IMG/VR virus record: IMGVR_UViG_3300021090_001172
Location: 1 to 49,245 of that record
Origin: a virus
Strand: one strand, 5' to 3'
DNA length: 49,245 nt
The notes under the pieces are model-generated. The model had not been told where the DNA came from and made no database searches. It saw nothing but the letters and a program-made list of their open reading frames with translations. Each line of letters opens with the position of its first letter. The first letter of the stretch is position 1. The translations under genes were made by a program, and so were the position numbers. This document shows, in pieces, positions 41,759-49,245 of this stretch.

Positions 41759-42556
41759 ATGCTCCCCACAGGAAAAGCCCACATTTCATTCTCTGAGATC
41801 AAAAACTGGAGCGAGTGTTCGTTTCGTCACCACCTCGCATACGTCAAGAAGATCAACAAGTTCGTTCCAAATGTCCATGTTTCTCTGGGCACAGCGACCC
41901 ACAACATTATCGAAAACTTTCTCAAGACTAAGAAAATCGATACAGAGATCGGAAAGAAGTACCTCGAAAAATACCTCGTAGACAACGCAGACCATGAAAA
42001 GTTCGTGAAGTTCGATGTCGAAAAGGAAATGATTAAGGTCTCGTCTATCGCAAACGACGTGCCTGCCTTTTTGGACGAACACTTTCCAGACTGGAAGTAT
42101 GAAGATGCTGAAGAGCAACTCTTCGAAGGGCTTGAAAAACTTGTAGAATCCCATGCGGATGTATCTTTCAAGGGGTTCATCGATGCGGTCATTTCTGTTC
42201 CGGGAAAAGGGGGTAAGAAGGTGTATTGGCTCATCGACTGGAAGACGGCCTCTAGACCCTGGGATCGGTACAAGATCGAAGATAGCAAGCTCCAGCTGAC
42301 CCTTTACAAGAAGTTCTGGGCTGAAAAACACAAGGTCGATATGAAGGACATCCGTTGTGCTTTTGTCGTCCTCATCAAGGGTGCGAAGCCCGGTAAACAC
42401 TGCCAAAAGATCGATGTATCTGTTGGAGATATCTCTGCAGGCAAATCGCTCGTAGTGATCGACAACTTTCTTTCATCCGTGAAAAATGGAATCAAGATCA
42501 AGAATAGATCTGCATGTAAGTGGTGCGACTACCGTGACACAGAAGACTGTCCCTAA
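41759..42556 (+). CDS. PD-(D/E)XK nuclease with Fe-S cysteines (Cas4/RecB/AddB-like)
   Basis: A 265-residue nuclease of the RecB/Cas4 superfamily. His48 in GTATHNIIENF; Asp142 in FKGFIDAVIS; Asp160 and Lys162 in YWLIDWKTAS (the D-x-K centre); Gln179 and Tyr183 in KLQLTLYKKF. Cys20 (WSECSFRHH) with Cys253, Cys256 and Cys264 (CKWCDYRDTEDC) form the four-cysteine set that holds a 4Fe-4S cluster in Cas4 and AddB. Stand-alone members are exonucleases acting in DNA repair or recombination. No cas genes or repeats are nearby, so a phage replication or recombination role is likely. It opens a short plus-strand transcript between two minus-strand genes. Confidence 0.85.
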   Translation: MLPTGKAHISFSEIKNWSECSFRHHLAYVKKINKFVPNVHVSLGTATHNIIENFLKTKKIDTEIGKKYLEKYLVDNADHEKFVKFDVEKEMIKVSSIANDVPAFLDEHFPDWKYEDAEEQLFEGLEKLVESHADVSFKGFIDAVISVPGKGGKKVYWLIDWKTASRPWDRYKIEDSKLQLTLYKKFWAEKHKVDMKDIRCAFVVLIKGAKPGKHCQKIDVSVGDISAGKSLVVIDNFLSSVKNGIKIKNRSACKWCDYRDTEDCP

Positions 42557-42566
42557 ATCCGTAGAA

Positions 42567-43553
42567 TCATCTCAGAAAATCTAGATCATTCATCAACTGT
42601 TTGTTGTCTAGTTCCGATTGGAGATACACGATGATCTTGGCCAGCGGTTGTTCTGCTTTGCGCATTGCTCTGGCAATCTTGATGATTTGTAGATCATGTG
42701 AGAAGCTTGCGTTTCCTGTGATAATTCTTTCGATCTTGTGAAAGGCACGGGTTTCGGAAGCCTTTACGACGGCCAATTTCGTTTCCAGTTCTAATGCAAT
42801 CTGATCGTTAGTTTTCGCTGCAGGACCAGAAAGCCACCTGTGTTCGAAGATGTACTTCTCCATCCATGAAAGATCTTTAGAGATTTCGGCCCAGCGAGCT
42901 CTAACAGCATGGATGTTAGACTGACCATCCGGTCCTGGGGAACGAAGGAATGCTTCGATGTCCTGTTCAAGGAATTGCCGCAGATCGAAGTCTTCGGGCT
43001 TCTTGGCTCTCATCGGAGCTCCCTTAGAAACCTTCTCTGACGGTGCATGGTAGACAGCCGAATCTGGTTCGTCGTCGAACGTTCCTACGTAGATCGTTTC
43101 TATGTGGCCGTACGGAGAAGGACGGGTTACGACGTCCCTAACACGAAAGGGACGATCAAGATACTTGACAACTTTTCCGATCTTCTTCCGAGGATCGGAG
43201 GGTTTTTTTTCATTTTCTAGCAAACCGTCGCCGTCGTTGAAAAACTCGGCGCCGAGTTCATTGATCTCGTCGTCGGTGAATTCTTTTGCTTCTGCTTGCT
43301 GAAATTTGATGCCCTTCATGACGTAGTAGTCCCGTAGGAGCTCGGTGATGTCCGACCAATCATCCTGGGATGTGGCCTTTGCAACTGCAGCATGGACAAC
43401 TTCTGAGGGCACTTGCATCTTTCCAGAGGCCCATTTGATCAGTTCGATCATAGACAGTTTCTGTTCTGGAGTGACAGGCTCTCTAACGACCAAAGGTGCT
43501 TCGACCAATGCCTTGCGTACGACTAGCCTAAGTTCTTGCAACGAGATACGCAT
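42567..43553 (-). CDS. Hypothetical protein with N-terminal LRxLV motif
   Basis: A 328-residue protein; the start is ATG 43553 (MRISLQELRLVVRKALVEAP). The amphipathic N-terminus matches that of the protein at 41181 (ELRxLVxxxxVE). The rest is helical and acidic/basic mixed (LDRPFRVRDVVTRPSPYGHI; RWAEISKDLSWMEKYIFEHR), without a recognised domain. There is no clear Shine-Dalgarno ahead of the ATG, and the homing endonuclease at 43573 begins only 19 bases away on the other strand, so the original upstream region may have been displaced. It converges with the nuclease at 41759 with a ten-base gap. Confidence 0.65.
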   Translation of the reverse strand: MRISLQELRLVVRKALVEAPLVVREPVTPEQKLSMIELIKWASGKMQVPSEVVHAAVAKATSQDDWSDITELLRDYYVMKGIKFQQAEAKEFTDDEINELGAEFFNDGDGLLENEKKPSDPRKKIGKVVKYLDRPFRVRDVVTRPSPYGHIETIYVGTFDDEPDSAVYHAPSEKVSKGAPMRAKKPEDFDLRQFLEQDIEAFLRSPGPDGQSNIHAVRARWAEISKDLSWMEKYIFEHRWLSGPAAKTNDQIALELETKLAVVKASETRAFHKIERIITGNASFSHDLQIIKIARAMRKAEQPLAKIIVYLQSELDNKQLMNDLDFLR

Positions 43554-43556
43554 TTT

Positions 43557-43571
43557 CGTACAATAAGTACG
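43557..43571. promoter_or_regulatory. Short palindrome between divergent genes
   Basis: CGTAC-aataa-GTACG (43557-43571) is a perfect five-base inverted repeat lying in the 19-base gap between the gene at 43553 (minus) and the endonuclease at 43573 (plus). It could be an operator or mark a junction left by insertion; the sequence alone does not say which. Confidence 0.35.
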
Positions 43572-43572
43572 G

Positions 43573-44460
43573 TTGAAGAATTGCTCTAGGTGCGGGAAAA
43601 GACATTCTAGAAGAGGAGCCAAGTTCTGCTCAGAAGAGTGCTTCTACGTTCATAGGAAGGAATATTGTAGGGCAAAGAGTGAAGCTCCTCAAAACATGAC
43701 AGAACGGATCTGTCCTCATTGTTCGAAGAAGCACATGAGGAACAAGTTCAAAACGGGGAATTTTTGCGATAGAAGCTGTGCAGGGAAGTTCTACATTGCG
43801 AACGGGTCTTGTGAAGAATGGAGACTGAGGAAGAACCCGAAGAAAGGACTTCATGTTTCTTGCGTCGTTTGTGGGCAAGGATCGTTCTATGTGAAGTTGG
43901 TTCACATCTTAGAAGATCGTCGAAAAACGTGTAGCCCAACTTGTCGTGGTGAGTACATGAGCTGGCTGTGGAAATTTTATGGTGCTCCGTCAACTGGAAC
44001 AGTTGCAACGGAAGAATCCAAACAGAAACAGCGCGACACATGGATGAAGAACTACGGAGTTCCAAATGCCTTTCTTGTCAAACAACAGGGTAACGAGTCA
44101 TCTATCGCGAAGAAGTTCTACGACACTCTAAAATTGTACGTCCGTGACGATCTTGAGTACGAACAATTGATCGAGTCGAGATATTATGCTGACGTACAGG
44201 TAAAAGCCCAAAAGATCCTAGTAGAATTCTACGGTGACTATTGGCACATGAATCCTGCGAAGTACGCAGACGATTTCTACAATGCCAAAAAACACCAGAC
44301 AGCCAAACAGATTCGAGAGCGGGACTCAGAGAGAAAACGATGGTTAGAAGAACGTGGGTACAGAGTGATCATAGTCTGGGAATCAGACTGGCACTCGCAG
44401 CAGGAAAGCGTGCTAGATTTTCTTCGATGGAGCATGAGTGAAAGTGGCGCAAAAGTATAA
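43573..44460 (+). CDS. Homing endonuclease with three zinc fingers and Vsr-like nuclease (EDxHD type)
   Basis: A 295-residue protein starting at TTG 43573. Three zinc fingers: Cys4, 7, 19, 23; Cys47, 50, 65, 69; Cys97, 100, 120, 124. A NYGVPNAFL segment (160-168) resembles the repeats of the gene at 17517. The C-terminal nuclease has ILVEFYGDYWH (Glu218, Asp222, His225) and RDSERKRWLEERGYRVIIVW, the pattern of very-short-patch-repair-type homing nucleases. It overlaps the glycosyltransferase at 44438 by 23 bases. Three fingers suggest a long recognition site. Confidence 0.82.
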   Translation: MKNCSRCGKRHSRRGAKFCSEECFYVHRKEYCRAKSEAPQNMTERICPHCSKKHMRNKFKTGNFCDRSCAGKFYIANGSCEEWRLRKNPKKGLHVSCVVCGQGSFYVKLVHILEDRRKTCSPTCRGEYMSWLWKFYGAPSTGTVATEESKQKQRDTWMKNYGVPNAFLVKQQGNESSIAKKFYDTLKLYVRDDLEYEQLIESRYYADVQVKAQKILVEFYGDYWHMNPAKYADDFYNAKKHQTAKQIRERDSERKRWLEERGYRVIIVWESDWHSQQESVLDFLRWSMSESGAKV

Positions 44461-45694
44461 AATCCTTATGTTTTCTGATCACGCGCTCTCGACTTCTGGA
44501 GTTGGGACCCAAAGCAGATACCTCGCTATGAAGCTTATCGATACAGGAAAGTACACCTTCCGGCAGTTCGGTGCAGCCATTAGGCATAGCGATTACAGCA
44601 ACATGCAGCCGCATGAAGATTTCATCATCAAACCAATCGATGGCTTCGGAACTCCCGAAATGATCAGAGTCGCTCTGGCGATGGAAAAGCCAGATGCCGT
44701 GATGATCTTCAATGATCCTAGGTTTTTCATCCACTTTTGGGAGATGGAGGACGAAATCCACCAGGTGTGCCCTCTAGTTTACTGGCACCTTTGGGACGAC
44801 TGCGAATTTCCGCCTATCTACAACAAGCTTTTGTACGATTCGACAGATCTGATAAACTGCATCAATCGTCCCACCCACGACTTTCTCAAGCCCTTGTACC
44901 CTGAAAAGGTGAATTGGGCGCCCCACGGAGTTCCCAGCGATCTTTTTCATCCCCTACCTGATGATGTGATCAAATCCGATAGGAAACTCCTTCTTCAGGA
45001 TCGTCCAGATGATACTCTCATCGTTCTGTGGGTAGCTCGCAACGCTCCCAGAAAGAAGCCAGGGGACGTGGTTTGGGCCTGGAAGCTCTTCTTAGATGAG
45101 TTAGAAAAGAAGCACGGTCATCGAAATGCCCTGCTAGTCATGCACTGCGATCCCTTCGACGTTGAAGGACCGAACATGTTCCAGGTCTTAGATCTGTTCA
45201 ACGTACGAAAAGAAGTGCTGTTCTCCAATGATAAGGTGAACTTCGGAGACATGGCACGGCTCTACAACGCTTGCGATACTCTGATCAATAGAAGCAGCGC
45301 AGAGGGGTTCGGACTGCCGGTTCTAGAGGCTATGATGTGCGGGAAGCCAGTCATTGCCCTAAAGACCGGGGGCCTCACTCGACAGGTCGTGGATTGGAGA
45401 GATGGTTCTGAAAACGGAATCGCCCTGCCAGTCGAGCTCAGCAGCATGAATGGATCCCAGGCTGTTCCGTACATCATGGATAATTTCGTCACGAACGAAA
45501 CCGTCGTCAAGGCTCTCATGACCATGTACGAAATGGGACCTGACAAGCGGAAGGAACTTGGCAAGAAGGCGATGGAGTACGCCAGTTTCGAATTCAATCT
45601 TGATACCATCACGAAAACATGGGATGAATCTCTCGAAGACTGCATCAAGAATTGGAAGAGTCGGTACAAGCGTTGGGAAAAGGTGACGATATGA
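44438..45694 (+). CDS. GT4-type glycosyltransferase
   Basis: A 418-residue GT-B enzyme of full family length. The acceptor-side glycine loop is STSGVGTQSRYLA (18-30). The donor domain starts LIVLWVARNAPRKKPGD and has the canonical SSAEGFGLPVLEAMMCGKPV then IALKTGG (E-x7-E). It begins with GTG inside the end of the endonuclease gene; an internal ATG before FSDHALSTSG is the alternative. It is coupled to the next gene by ATGA. Confidence 0.92.
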   Translation: MKVAQKYKILMFSDHALSTSGVGTQSRYLAMKLIDTGKYTFRQFGAAIRHSDYSNMQPHEDFIIKPIDGFGTPEMIRVALAMEKPDAVMIFNDPRFFIHFWEMEDEIHQVCPLVYWHLWDDCEFPPIYNKLLYDSTDLINCINRPTHDFLKPLYPEKVNWAPHGVPSDLFHPLPDDVIKSDRKLLLQDRPDDTLIVLWVARNAPRKKPGDVVWAWKLFLDELEKKHGHRNALLVMHCDPFDVEGPNMFQVLDLFNVRKEVLFSNDKVNFGDMARLYNACDTLINRSSAEGFGLPVLEAMMCGKPVIALKTGGLTRQVVDWRDGSENGIALPVELSSMNGSQAVPYIMDNFVTNETVVKALMTMYEMGPDKRKELGKKAMEYASFEFNLDTITKTWDESLEDCIKNWKSRYKRWEKVTI

Positions 45695-46872
45695 AAACAC
45701 GCATTTTGATGCGAGGTCCGTTCCTTTCGAGTTCGGGCTACGGAGTCCATTGTCGCCAGGTTGCAAGGTGGATAATCGATCGAGAAAAGGATTGGGATCT
45801 CGACATCACGTTCCAGGTTCTTCCTTGGGGTCAAACTCCTTGGATCGTCAATCCAGAGTCAGAAAACAATCTGATCGGGAAGATCATCGAACGAACGAAA
45901 GAACCCGGAACGAAGTACGACGTTTCGATCCAGATTCAACTCCCCAACGAATGGGACGTTAGTCTGGCGAACTACAACATCGGAATCACAGCGAGCATCG
46001 AGACAGATCGAGCTAACCCAGAGTGGGTCGTTGCCTGCAACAAGATGAATGGTGTCGTGTTCCCGTCGGAACATTCAAGGAAATCGATCACGAATGTAGG
46101 GAAAATCTCAGTTCCCAATTTCGTCGTTCCTGAAGCTTTTGGTGAAGCGTACGTTAAAGATCACACGACTCTTCCAGATCTGAATCTCACATTCGACACA
46201 ACGTTCAATTTTTTGATCGTTGGTCAATTGACAGCGACGACTCCTGATTCGGAGAGAAAGAACATCCTGAATTCTCTCAAGTGGATTTGCGAAACATTTC
46301 CGAATGATAAGGAAGTTGGTATTATCGTGAAGACCAATTTGGGAAAGCACACGAACATCGATCGACACAACGTCCTCAACATTCTCTCGCAGATCGCCAG
46401 AGAAGTTAGACCGACGCTGTTCCCGAAATTCCATTTGATCCATGGAATGATGACCGATGAAGAGATGGCATCTCTGTACCGGCATCCTTCTGTCAAGGCA
46501 TTTGTTGCTCTGACCAGAGGAGAAGGATTTGGGTTACCGATCCTCGAAGCCGCAGTTTGCGGGCTTCCCATGATTTCGACAGGATGGTCCGGCCACACGG
46601 AGTTCCTGTCCCAAGGTAAGACGATCATCGTAGATTACGACCTCGTTAACGTCCCTCCTGAAAGAGTGGACGGAAGAATTTTTGTTGAAGGTGCAAGGTG
46701 GGCTCGCCCAAACGAATCCGACTTCAAGAAGAAGATCAAGAAGTTCAAGGATAGCTCTTCCATTCCCAAAGACTGGGCTAGAGATCTCCAAGGAAATCTG
46801 ATCGAAACTCATTCGCAAAAGGTGATTGAGAAGAAGTACGACGAACTTTTTGAAGGAGTTTTTAAGCGATGA
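45691..46872 (+). CDS. GT4-type glycosyltransferase
   Basis: A 393-residue GT-B enzyme starting at ATG 45691 in an ATGA overlap. The N-terminal loop is SSSGYGVHCRQVARWI (13-28); the donor domain has FNFLIVGQLTATTPDSERKN and the E-x7-E signature ALTRGEGFGLPILEAAVCGL, then PMISTGWSGHTEFL. It is similar in layout to the gene upstream, so the pair probably arose by duplication or act one after the other. Confidence 0.92.
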   Translation: MKTRILMRGPFLSSSGYGVHCRQVARWIIDREKDWDLDITFQVLPWGQTPWIVNPESENNLIGKIIERTKEPGTKYDVSIQIQLPNEWDVSLANYNIGITASIETDRANPEWVVACNKMNGVVFPSEHSRKSITNVGKISVPNFVVPEAFGEAYVKDHTTLPDLNLTFDTTFNFLIVGQLTATTPDSERKNILNSLKWICETFPNDKEVGIIVKTNLGKHTNIDRHNVLNILSQIAREVRPTLFPKFHLIHGMMTDEEMASLYRHPSVKAFVALTRGEGFGLPILEAAVCGLPMISTGWSGHTEFLSQGKTIIVDYDLVNVPPERVDGRIFVEGARWARPNESDFKKKIKKFKDSSSIPKDWARDLQGNLIETHSQKVIEKKYDELFEGVFKR

Positions 46873-47198
46873 TAGCATGCGTAATGATCATCATCGTATT
46901 AACGGCTCTTCTGGGAGTATCTGGGTACTTCAACTATAAGTTGGGTAAAACTGTCTTCAAAATGGAAGACAACATTGCAGAATGCATGGAAGAACTCAAC
47001 AACGCACACGCCAGGATCGGAAGAGTACTCAATTTCCCCGTCGGCAGTGACGACCCATTCGTACAGGATGTGATCGAAGCACTGAAGATGGCGAAGAGGG
47101 CTGTTCTTGTCGTTGCCAATAAAATGGTCGATGGATGGAAACAGTTAGATGAGCACCGAACAACCGACAGCACCGCCGGTGAAGAGAAGAATCCGTAG
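46869..47198 (+). CDS. Small membrane protein
   Basis: A 109-residue protein with one N-terminal hydrophobic segment (CVMIIIVLTALLGVSGYF, about 4-21), followed by a helical acidic region (VFKMEDNIAECMEELNNAHA). It is coupled by ATGA to the glycosyltransferase upstream and its end overlaps the sigma-factor gene by 50 bases. No family is recognised. Confidence 0.65.
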   Translation: MIACVMIIIVLTALLGVSGYFNYKLGKTVFKMEDNIAECMEELNNAHARIGRVLNFPVGSDDPFVQDVIEALKMAKRAVLVVANKMVDGWKQLDEHRTTDSTAGEEKNP

Positions 47199-47898
47199 AA
47201 AAGGCGGAAGCGAAGAGGCCCGCAACCTTCGAAAGTACTTCACAGAGAAAACGCAAGAAGCGATAGTTGACATTCAGAAGAGCACTGTCAAGGAAGAGAA
47301 GGACAAGCTCTACGTCGAGAAAGTTCTCCCTGCTTTTCAGAAGCTCGTAGAGAACTTGATCAACATCCACAAGTTCACCGACATTTACGATTCGTTCGAT
47401 GATCTCAAGAGCGATTGCGTCAACTTCTTGTTTGAAACTCTCTCGAAATTCGACTCGACCAGAGGGACGAATGCCTTTTCGTACTTCAACGTCGTAGCAA
47501 AGAACTGGTTGATCATTCGAACTAAGCAGAAGTCCGTCAGGATCAAGCGTTACATTAGCATGGATGATCAAGAAACACTTTCTCAGGGAGATCTAGAAGC
47601 TATCGAAAGCCACCAACATTTGCCTCCGCAGGATGCTGCTATCGAAAACGATCAGCAGAAGGCCAAGGTCATGAAGACCTTGTACGATATCCAAAAGATG
47701 GTCAAAAATGAAAACGAAAAGGTGTGCATCGAGTCCATCATTCACGTTTTCGAAAACGTGAATCAGTTAGATTTCTTCAACAAGAATGCCATCATGCTCT
47801 ACATTCGTGAGCTATCTGGATTGTCTAGCAAGCAATTGACTTCTACCTTGCAGGTTATGAAGAAGAACTACAAGCTGCTCATCGTCATCGACGAGTGA
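47149..47898 (+). CDS. T4 gp55-like late-transcription sigma factor
   Basis: A 249-residue protein. Residues about 80-140 (DDLKSDCVNFLFETLSKFDS, then GTNAFSYFNVVAKNWLIIR, then KSVRIKRYISMDD) match the region-2-like core of phage late sigma factors, where an acidic/aromatic F-D-x-x-R-G-x-N-A-F-x-Y-F segment recognises the -10 element. The C-terminal half (about 170-249) is helical. Family knowledge: gp55 replaces host sigma and is coupled to replication by the sliding clamp. The start at ATG 47149 overlaps the upstream gene by 50 bases; a GTG at 47179 is possible. No -35-binding domain is present, as expected for gp55. Confidence 0.72.
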   Translation: MSTEQPTAPPVKRRIRRKGGSEEARNLRKYFTEKTQEAIVDIQKSTVKEEKDKLYVEKVLPAFQKLVENLINIHKFTDIYDSFDDLKSDCVNFLFETLSKFDSTRGTNAFSYFNVVAKNWLIIRTKQKSVRIKRYISMDDQETLSQGDLEAIESHQHLPPQDAAIENDQQKAKVMKTLYDIQKMVKNENEKVCIESIIHVFENVNQLDFFNKNAIMLYIRELSGLSSKQLTSTLQVMKKNYKLLIVIDE

Positions 47899-47919
47899 AA
47901 GTTTTCGGTACTTATTTCT

Positions 47920-48336
47920 ATGGCAAACGAACCAGAAATCCCGGAGCTGGCACAGTTCCGAGAGCACGTAGAGCGTCTAGATGAAGGAATTACTAACTTT
48001 TCTGATTTGCTAGATACACTCGATAGTCTTCCAGAGCAAAAAAAGAGCCTCTGGAAAGAAATTTACTACAACGCTATTACCGATCGTCGAGCAGCTTACG
48101 TTCTCTACAATGACTTATTGACAGGTGTTATAGGTCAATCTGCTCAGCACGCTATTCACGGTCCAATTTTGGCGAAGTACATCGAGCGAGTCAGCAGATC
48201 AAACGACCAAATAATCAGGCTCGCTGAATTGGTCGCAGAAGCCCAATCGATGGAAAATTCTTCCATAGACACGAACGACATCTTCAACAAGATTTCAGCC
48301 TCTGCCCCGAAATCGACAGGTAAGTCCAAGAAATGA
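47920..48336 (+). CDS. Small helical phage protein next to the late sigma factor
   Basis: A 138-residue helical protein (LDEGITNFSDLLDTLDSLPE, WKEIYYNAITDRRAAYVLYN, KYIERVSRSNDQIIRLAELV). The EIYYNAITDR and KYLER-like blocks recall conserved proteins of large phages whose role I do not know. Lying directly after the gp55-like gene, it might be a gp33-like co-activator, but nothing in the sequence proves this. A lysine/serine tail ends the protein. It is coupled to the next gene by ATGA. Confidence 0.65.
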   Translation: MANEPEIPELAQFREHVERLDEGITNFSDLLDTLDSLPEQKKSLWKEIYYNAITDRRAAYVLYNDLLTGVIGQSAQHAIHGPILAKYIERVSRSNDQIIRLAELVAEAQSMENSSIDTNDIFNKISASAPKSTGKSKK

Positions 48337-49245
48337 GCACGAAGCAGGCAGGAACCCTCGGTGTAGCCGCTGCCGCTGAGGGAAAATCTACCTCGGCGAT
48401 GGCCGGTATCCTCATGGGACAACTCAACTCTGATGGAGGAGAGAGAGTATTCCAAAGGGTGGTCGTCGAAGAAGTTATTTTTGACCCTGCAATGCTAGAC
48501 GACAAGAGACTAGACTCTCTCATCAAGCAGTACGGACTGCAGAATGACCATTTCCTCAAGACAGCTCCTCCAAATACTATCATCGGAAAGCGTGTTATCG
48601 ACTCTTCTTCTGGAACAGAATCAGGAAGCCAGTACTTTTTCCCCTTCTTTTCCAGCCATTTGATGATGCCTGTGAAGGCTGGTGAACACGTATGGGTGTT
48701 CTACGAACCTGGGAAAGCCAAAGATTACGGATTTTGGATCACCCGAATCCACGAACCTCGGAGCATCGAAGATACAAATCATACCCACGCGGATCGAAAA
48801 CACCATGTCGCATCGACCGTAAGCACCATCGACAAATTCGAGGGCAAGACCACGAAGGTTCCGAGTTTTGCCAACGGTGCACTGGTCGAAAAGGGATCAG
48901 AAGTCAAGAGTATCGCCACTACAGCCTCTTCAGACGGAGACGTAGATGTCTACGAAAAAATGATCAAGAAATCCGATGCCGGAAAAATATCTGACATGGA
49001 AGACGTTCCCCGGTACAAGAAGCGTCCAGGAGACTTCGCTGTCCAGGGTTCGAATAACACGTTGATCGTGCTTGGAACCGACCGAACGGGCTCTCCGGCA
49101 GAGTCTGAAGATGACGCAGACAGGGGAAAGGTGGCAAAGCAAAAGCCGAAGGCGGACCAGGTCGGAAAGTCTGGATCCATCGATATCGTCGTCGGAAGGG
49201 GTCAAAATCCCAAGACGGCTCCCGAAACTGTCAAAAACAGCATCG
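48333..49245 (+). CDS. Probable baseplate or virion protein, N-terminal part (runs off window)
   Basis: An open frame from ATG 48333 (ATGA overlap) to the right edge, 304 residues visible. It opens MSTKQAGTLGVAAAAEGKST. The segment QYFFPFFSSHLMMPVKAGEH, then VWVFYEPGKAKDYGFWITRI, resembles an OB-fold or beta-barrel like the N-terminal part of phage baseplate hub proteins (gp5-like). It is followed by a charged low-complexity stretch. The assignment is by pattern and context. Confidence 0.5.
   Translation, partial: MSTKQAGTLGVAAAAEGKSTSAMAGILMGQLNSDGGERVFQRVVVEEVIFDPAMLDDKRLDSLIKQYGLQNDHFLKTAPPNTIIGKRVIDSSSGTESGSQYFFPFFSSHLMMPVKAGEHVWVFYEPGKAKDYGFWITRIHEPRSIEDTNHTHADRKHHVASTVSTIDKFEGKTTKVPSFANGALVEKGSEVKSIATTASSDGDVDVYEKMIKKSDAGKISDMEDVPRYKKRPGDFAVQGSNNTLIVLGTDRTGSPAESEDDADRGKVAKQKPKADQVGKSGSIDIVVGRGQNPKTAPETVKNSI

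Noticed and set aside
41759-42556. Cas4 as sign of a CRISPR system
   Set aside because: There are no other cas-like genes and no repeat arrays; Cas4-like nucleases also occur alone in phages.
13059-46872. Bacterial O-antigen locus rather than phage
   Set aside because: The surrounding probable virion genes, gp55-like sigma factor, PIN-PhoH, dense homing endonucleases and absence of Wzx/Wzy or housekeeping genes argue for a phage genome.

Overview
The window reads as part of the genome of a large T4-like tailed phage (jumbo-myovirus type), not a bacterial chromosome. Genes are packed wall to wall, mostly joined by ATGA, GTGA or TAATG overlaps. No gap between genes exceeds about 180 bases, so there is no gene-free stretch over 300 bases. 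No tRNA or CRISPR array was seen. Phage signatures are probable virion genes at both ends, a PIN-PhoH protein, a phage-type ClpP, a T4 gp55-like late sigma factor, and many free-standing homing endonucleases. The host cannot be named from the sequence.

Layout. (1) 1-6263, minus strand: four probable virion proteins, one a TIG-plus-lectin-like fibre or decoration candidate. (2) 6323-12882, mostly minus: PIN-PhoH, a lone sigma region 4 protein on plus, an Hc1-type histone-H1-like protein, ClpP, small proteins including a zinc-binding one, and a divergent GroEL-like protein lacking the ATPase motif. (3) 12883-13058: a divergent control region with a tight cluster of inverted repeats. (4) 13059-40230, plus strand: a roughly 27-kb glycan cassette of glycosyltransferases and nucleotide-sugar enzymes (Gmd, a PseB/CapD-type dehydratase, a DegT aminotransferase, an SDR, two GNAT acetyltransferases, UDP-galactopyranose mutase, a UDP-glucose dehydrogenase-like enzyme). 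(5) 40978-43553: a Cas4/RecB-like Fe-S nuclease flanked by two minus-strand proteins with a shared N-terminal motif. (6) 44438-46872: two more GT4 glycosyltransferases, giving 13 glycosyltransferase genes in all. (7) 46869-49245: a membrane protein, the gp55-like sigma factor, a small helical protein and the start of a probable baseplate or virion gene.

Seven homing-type endonucleases of at least four catalytic families (two GIY-YIG, one HNH, one endonuclease VII fused to an acetyltransferase, three PD-(D/E)XK or Vsr-like) are scattered through the glycan part. They are AT-rich against their neighbours, and in several cases the 3' part of the gene just upstream is AT-rich too.

Taken together, the phage could make several activated sugars (GDP-4-keto-6-deoxymannose, a UDP-4-amino- or diacetamido-trideoxyhexose, UDP-galactofuranose, UDP-glucuronate) and has more than a dozen transferases to build a glycan. 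Whether that glycan coats the virion or remodels the host surface cannot be told from sequence. The most notable items are this cassette, the ATPase-less GroEL-like protein, the acetyltransferase-endonuclease VII fusion, module swapping among the homing endonucleases, and a 17-bp tandem duplication that frameshifts a small gene beside an endonuclease.
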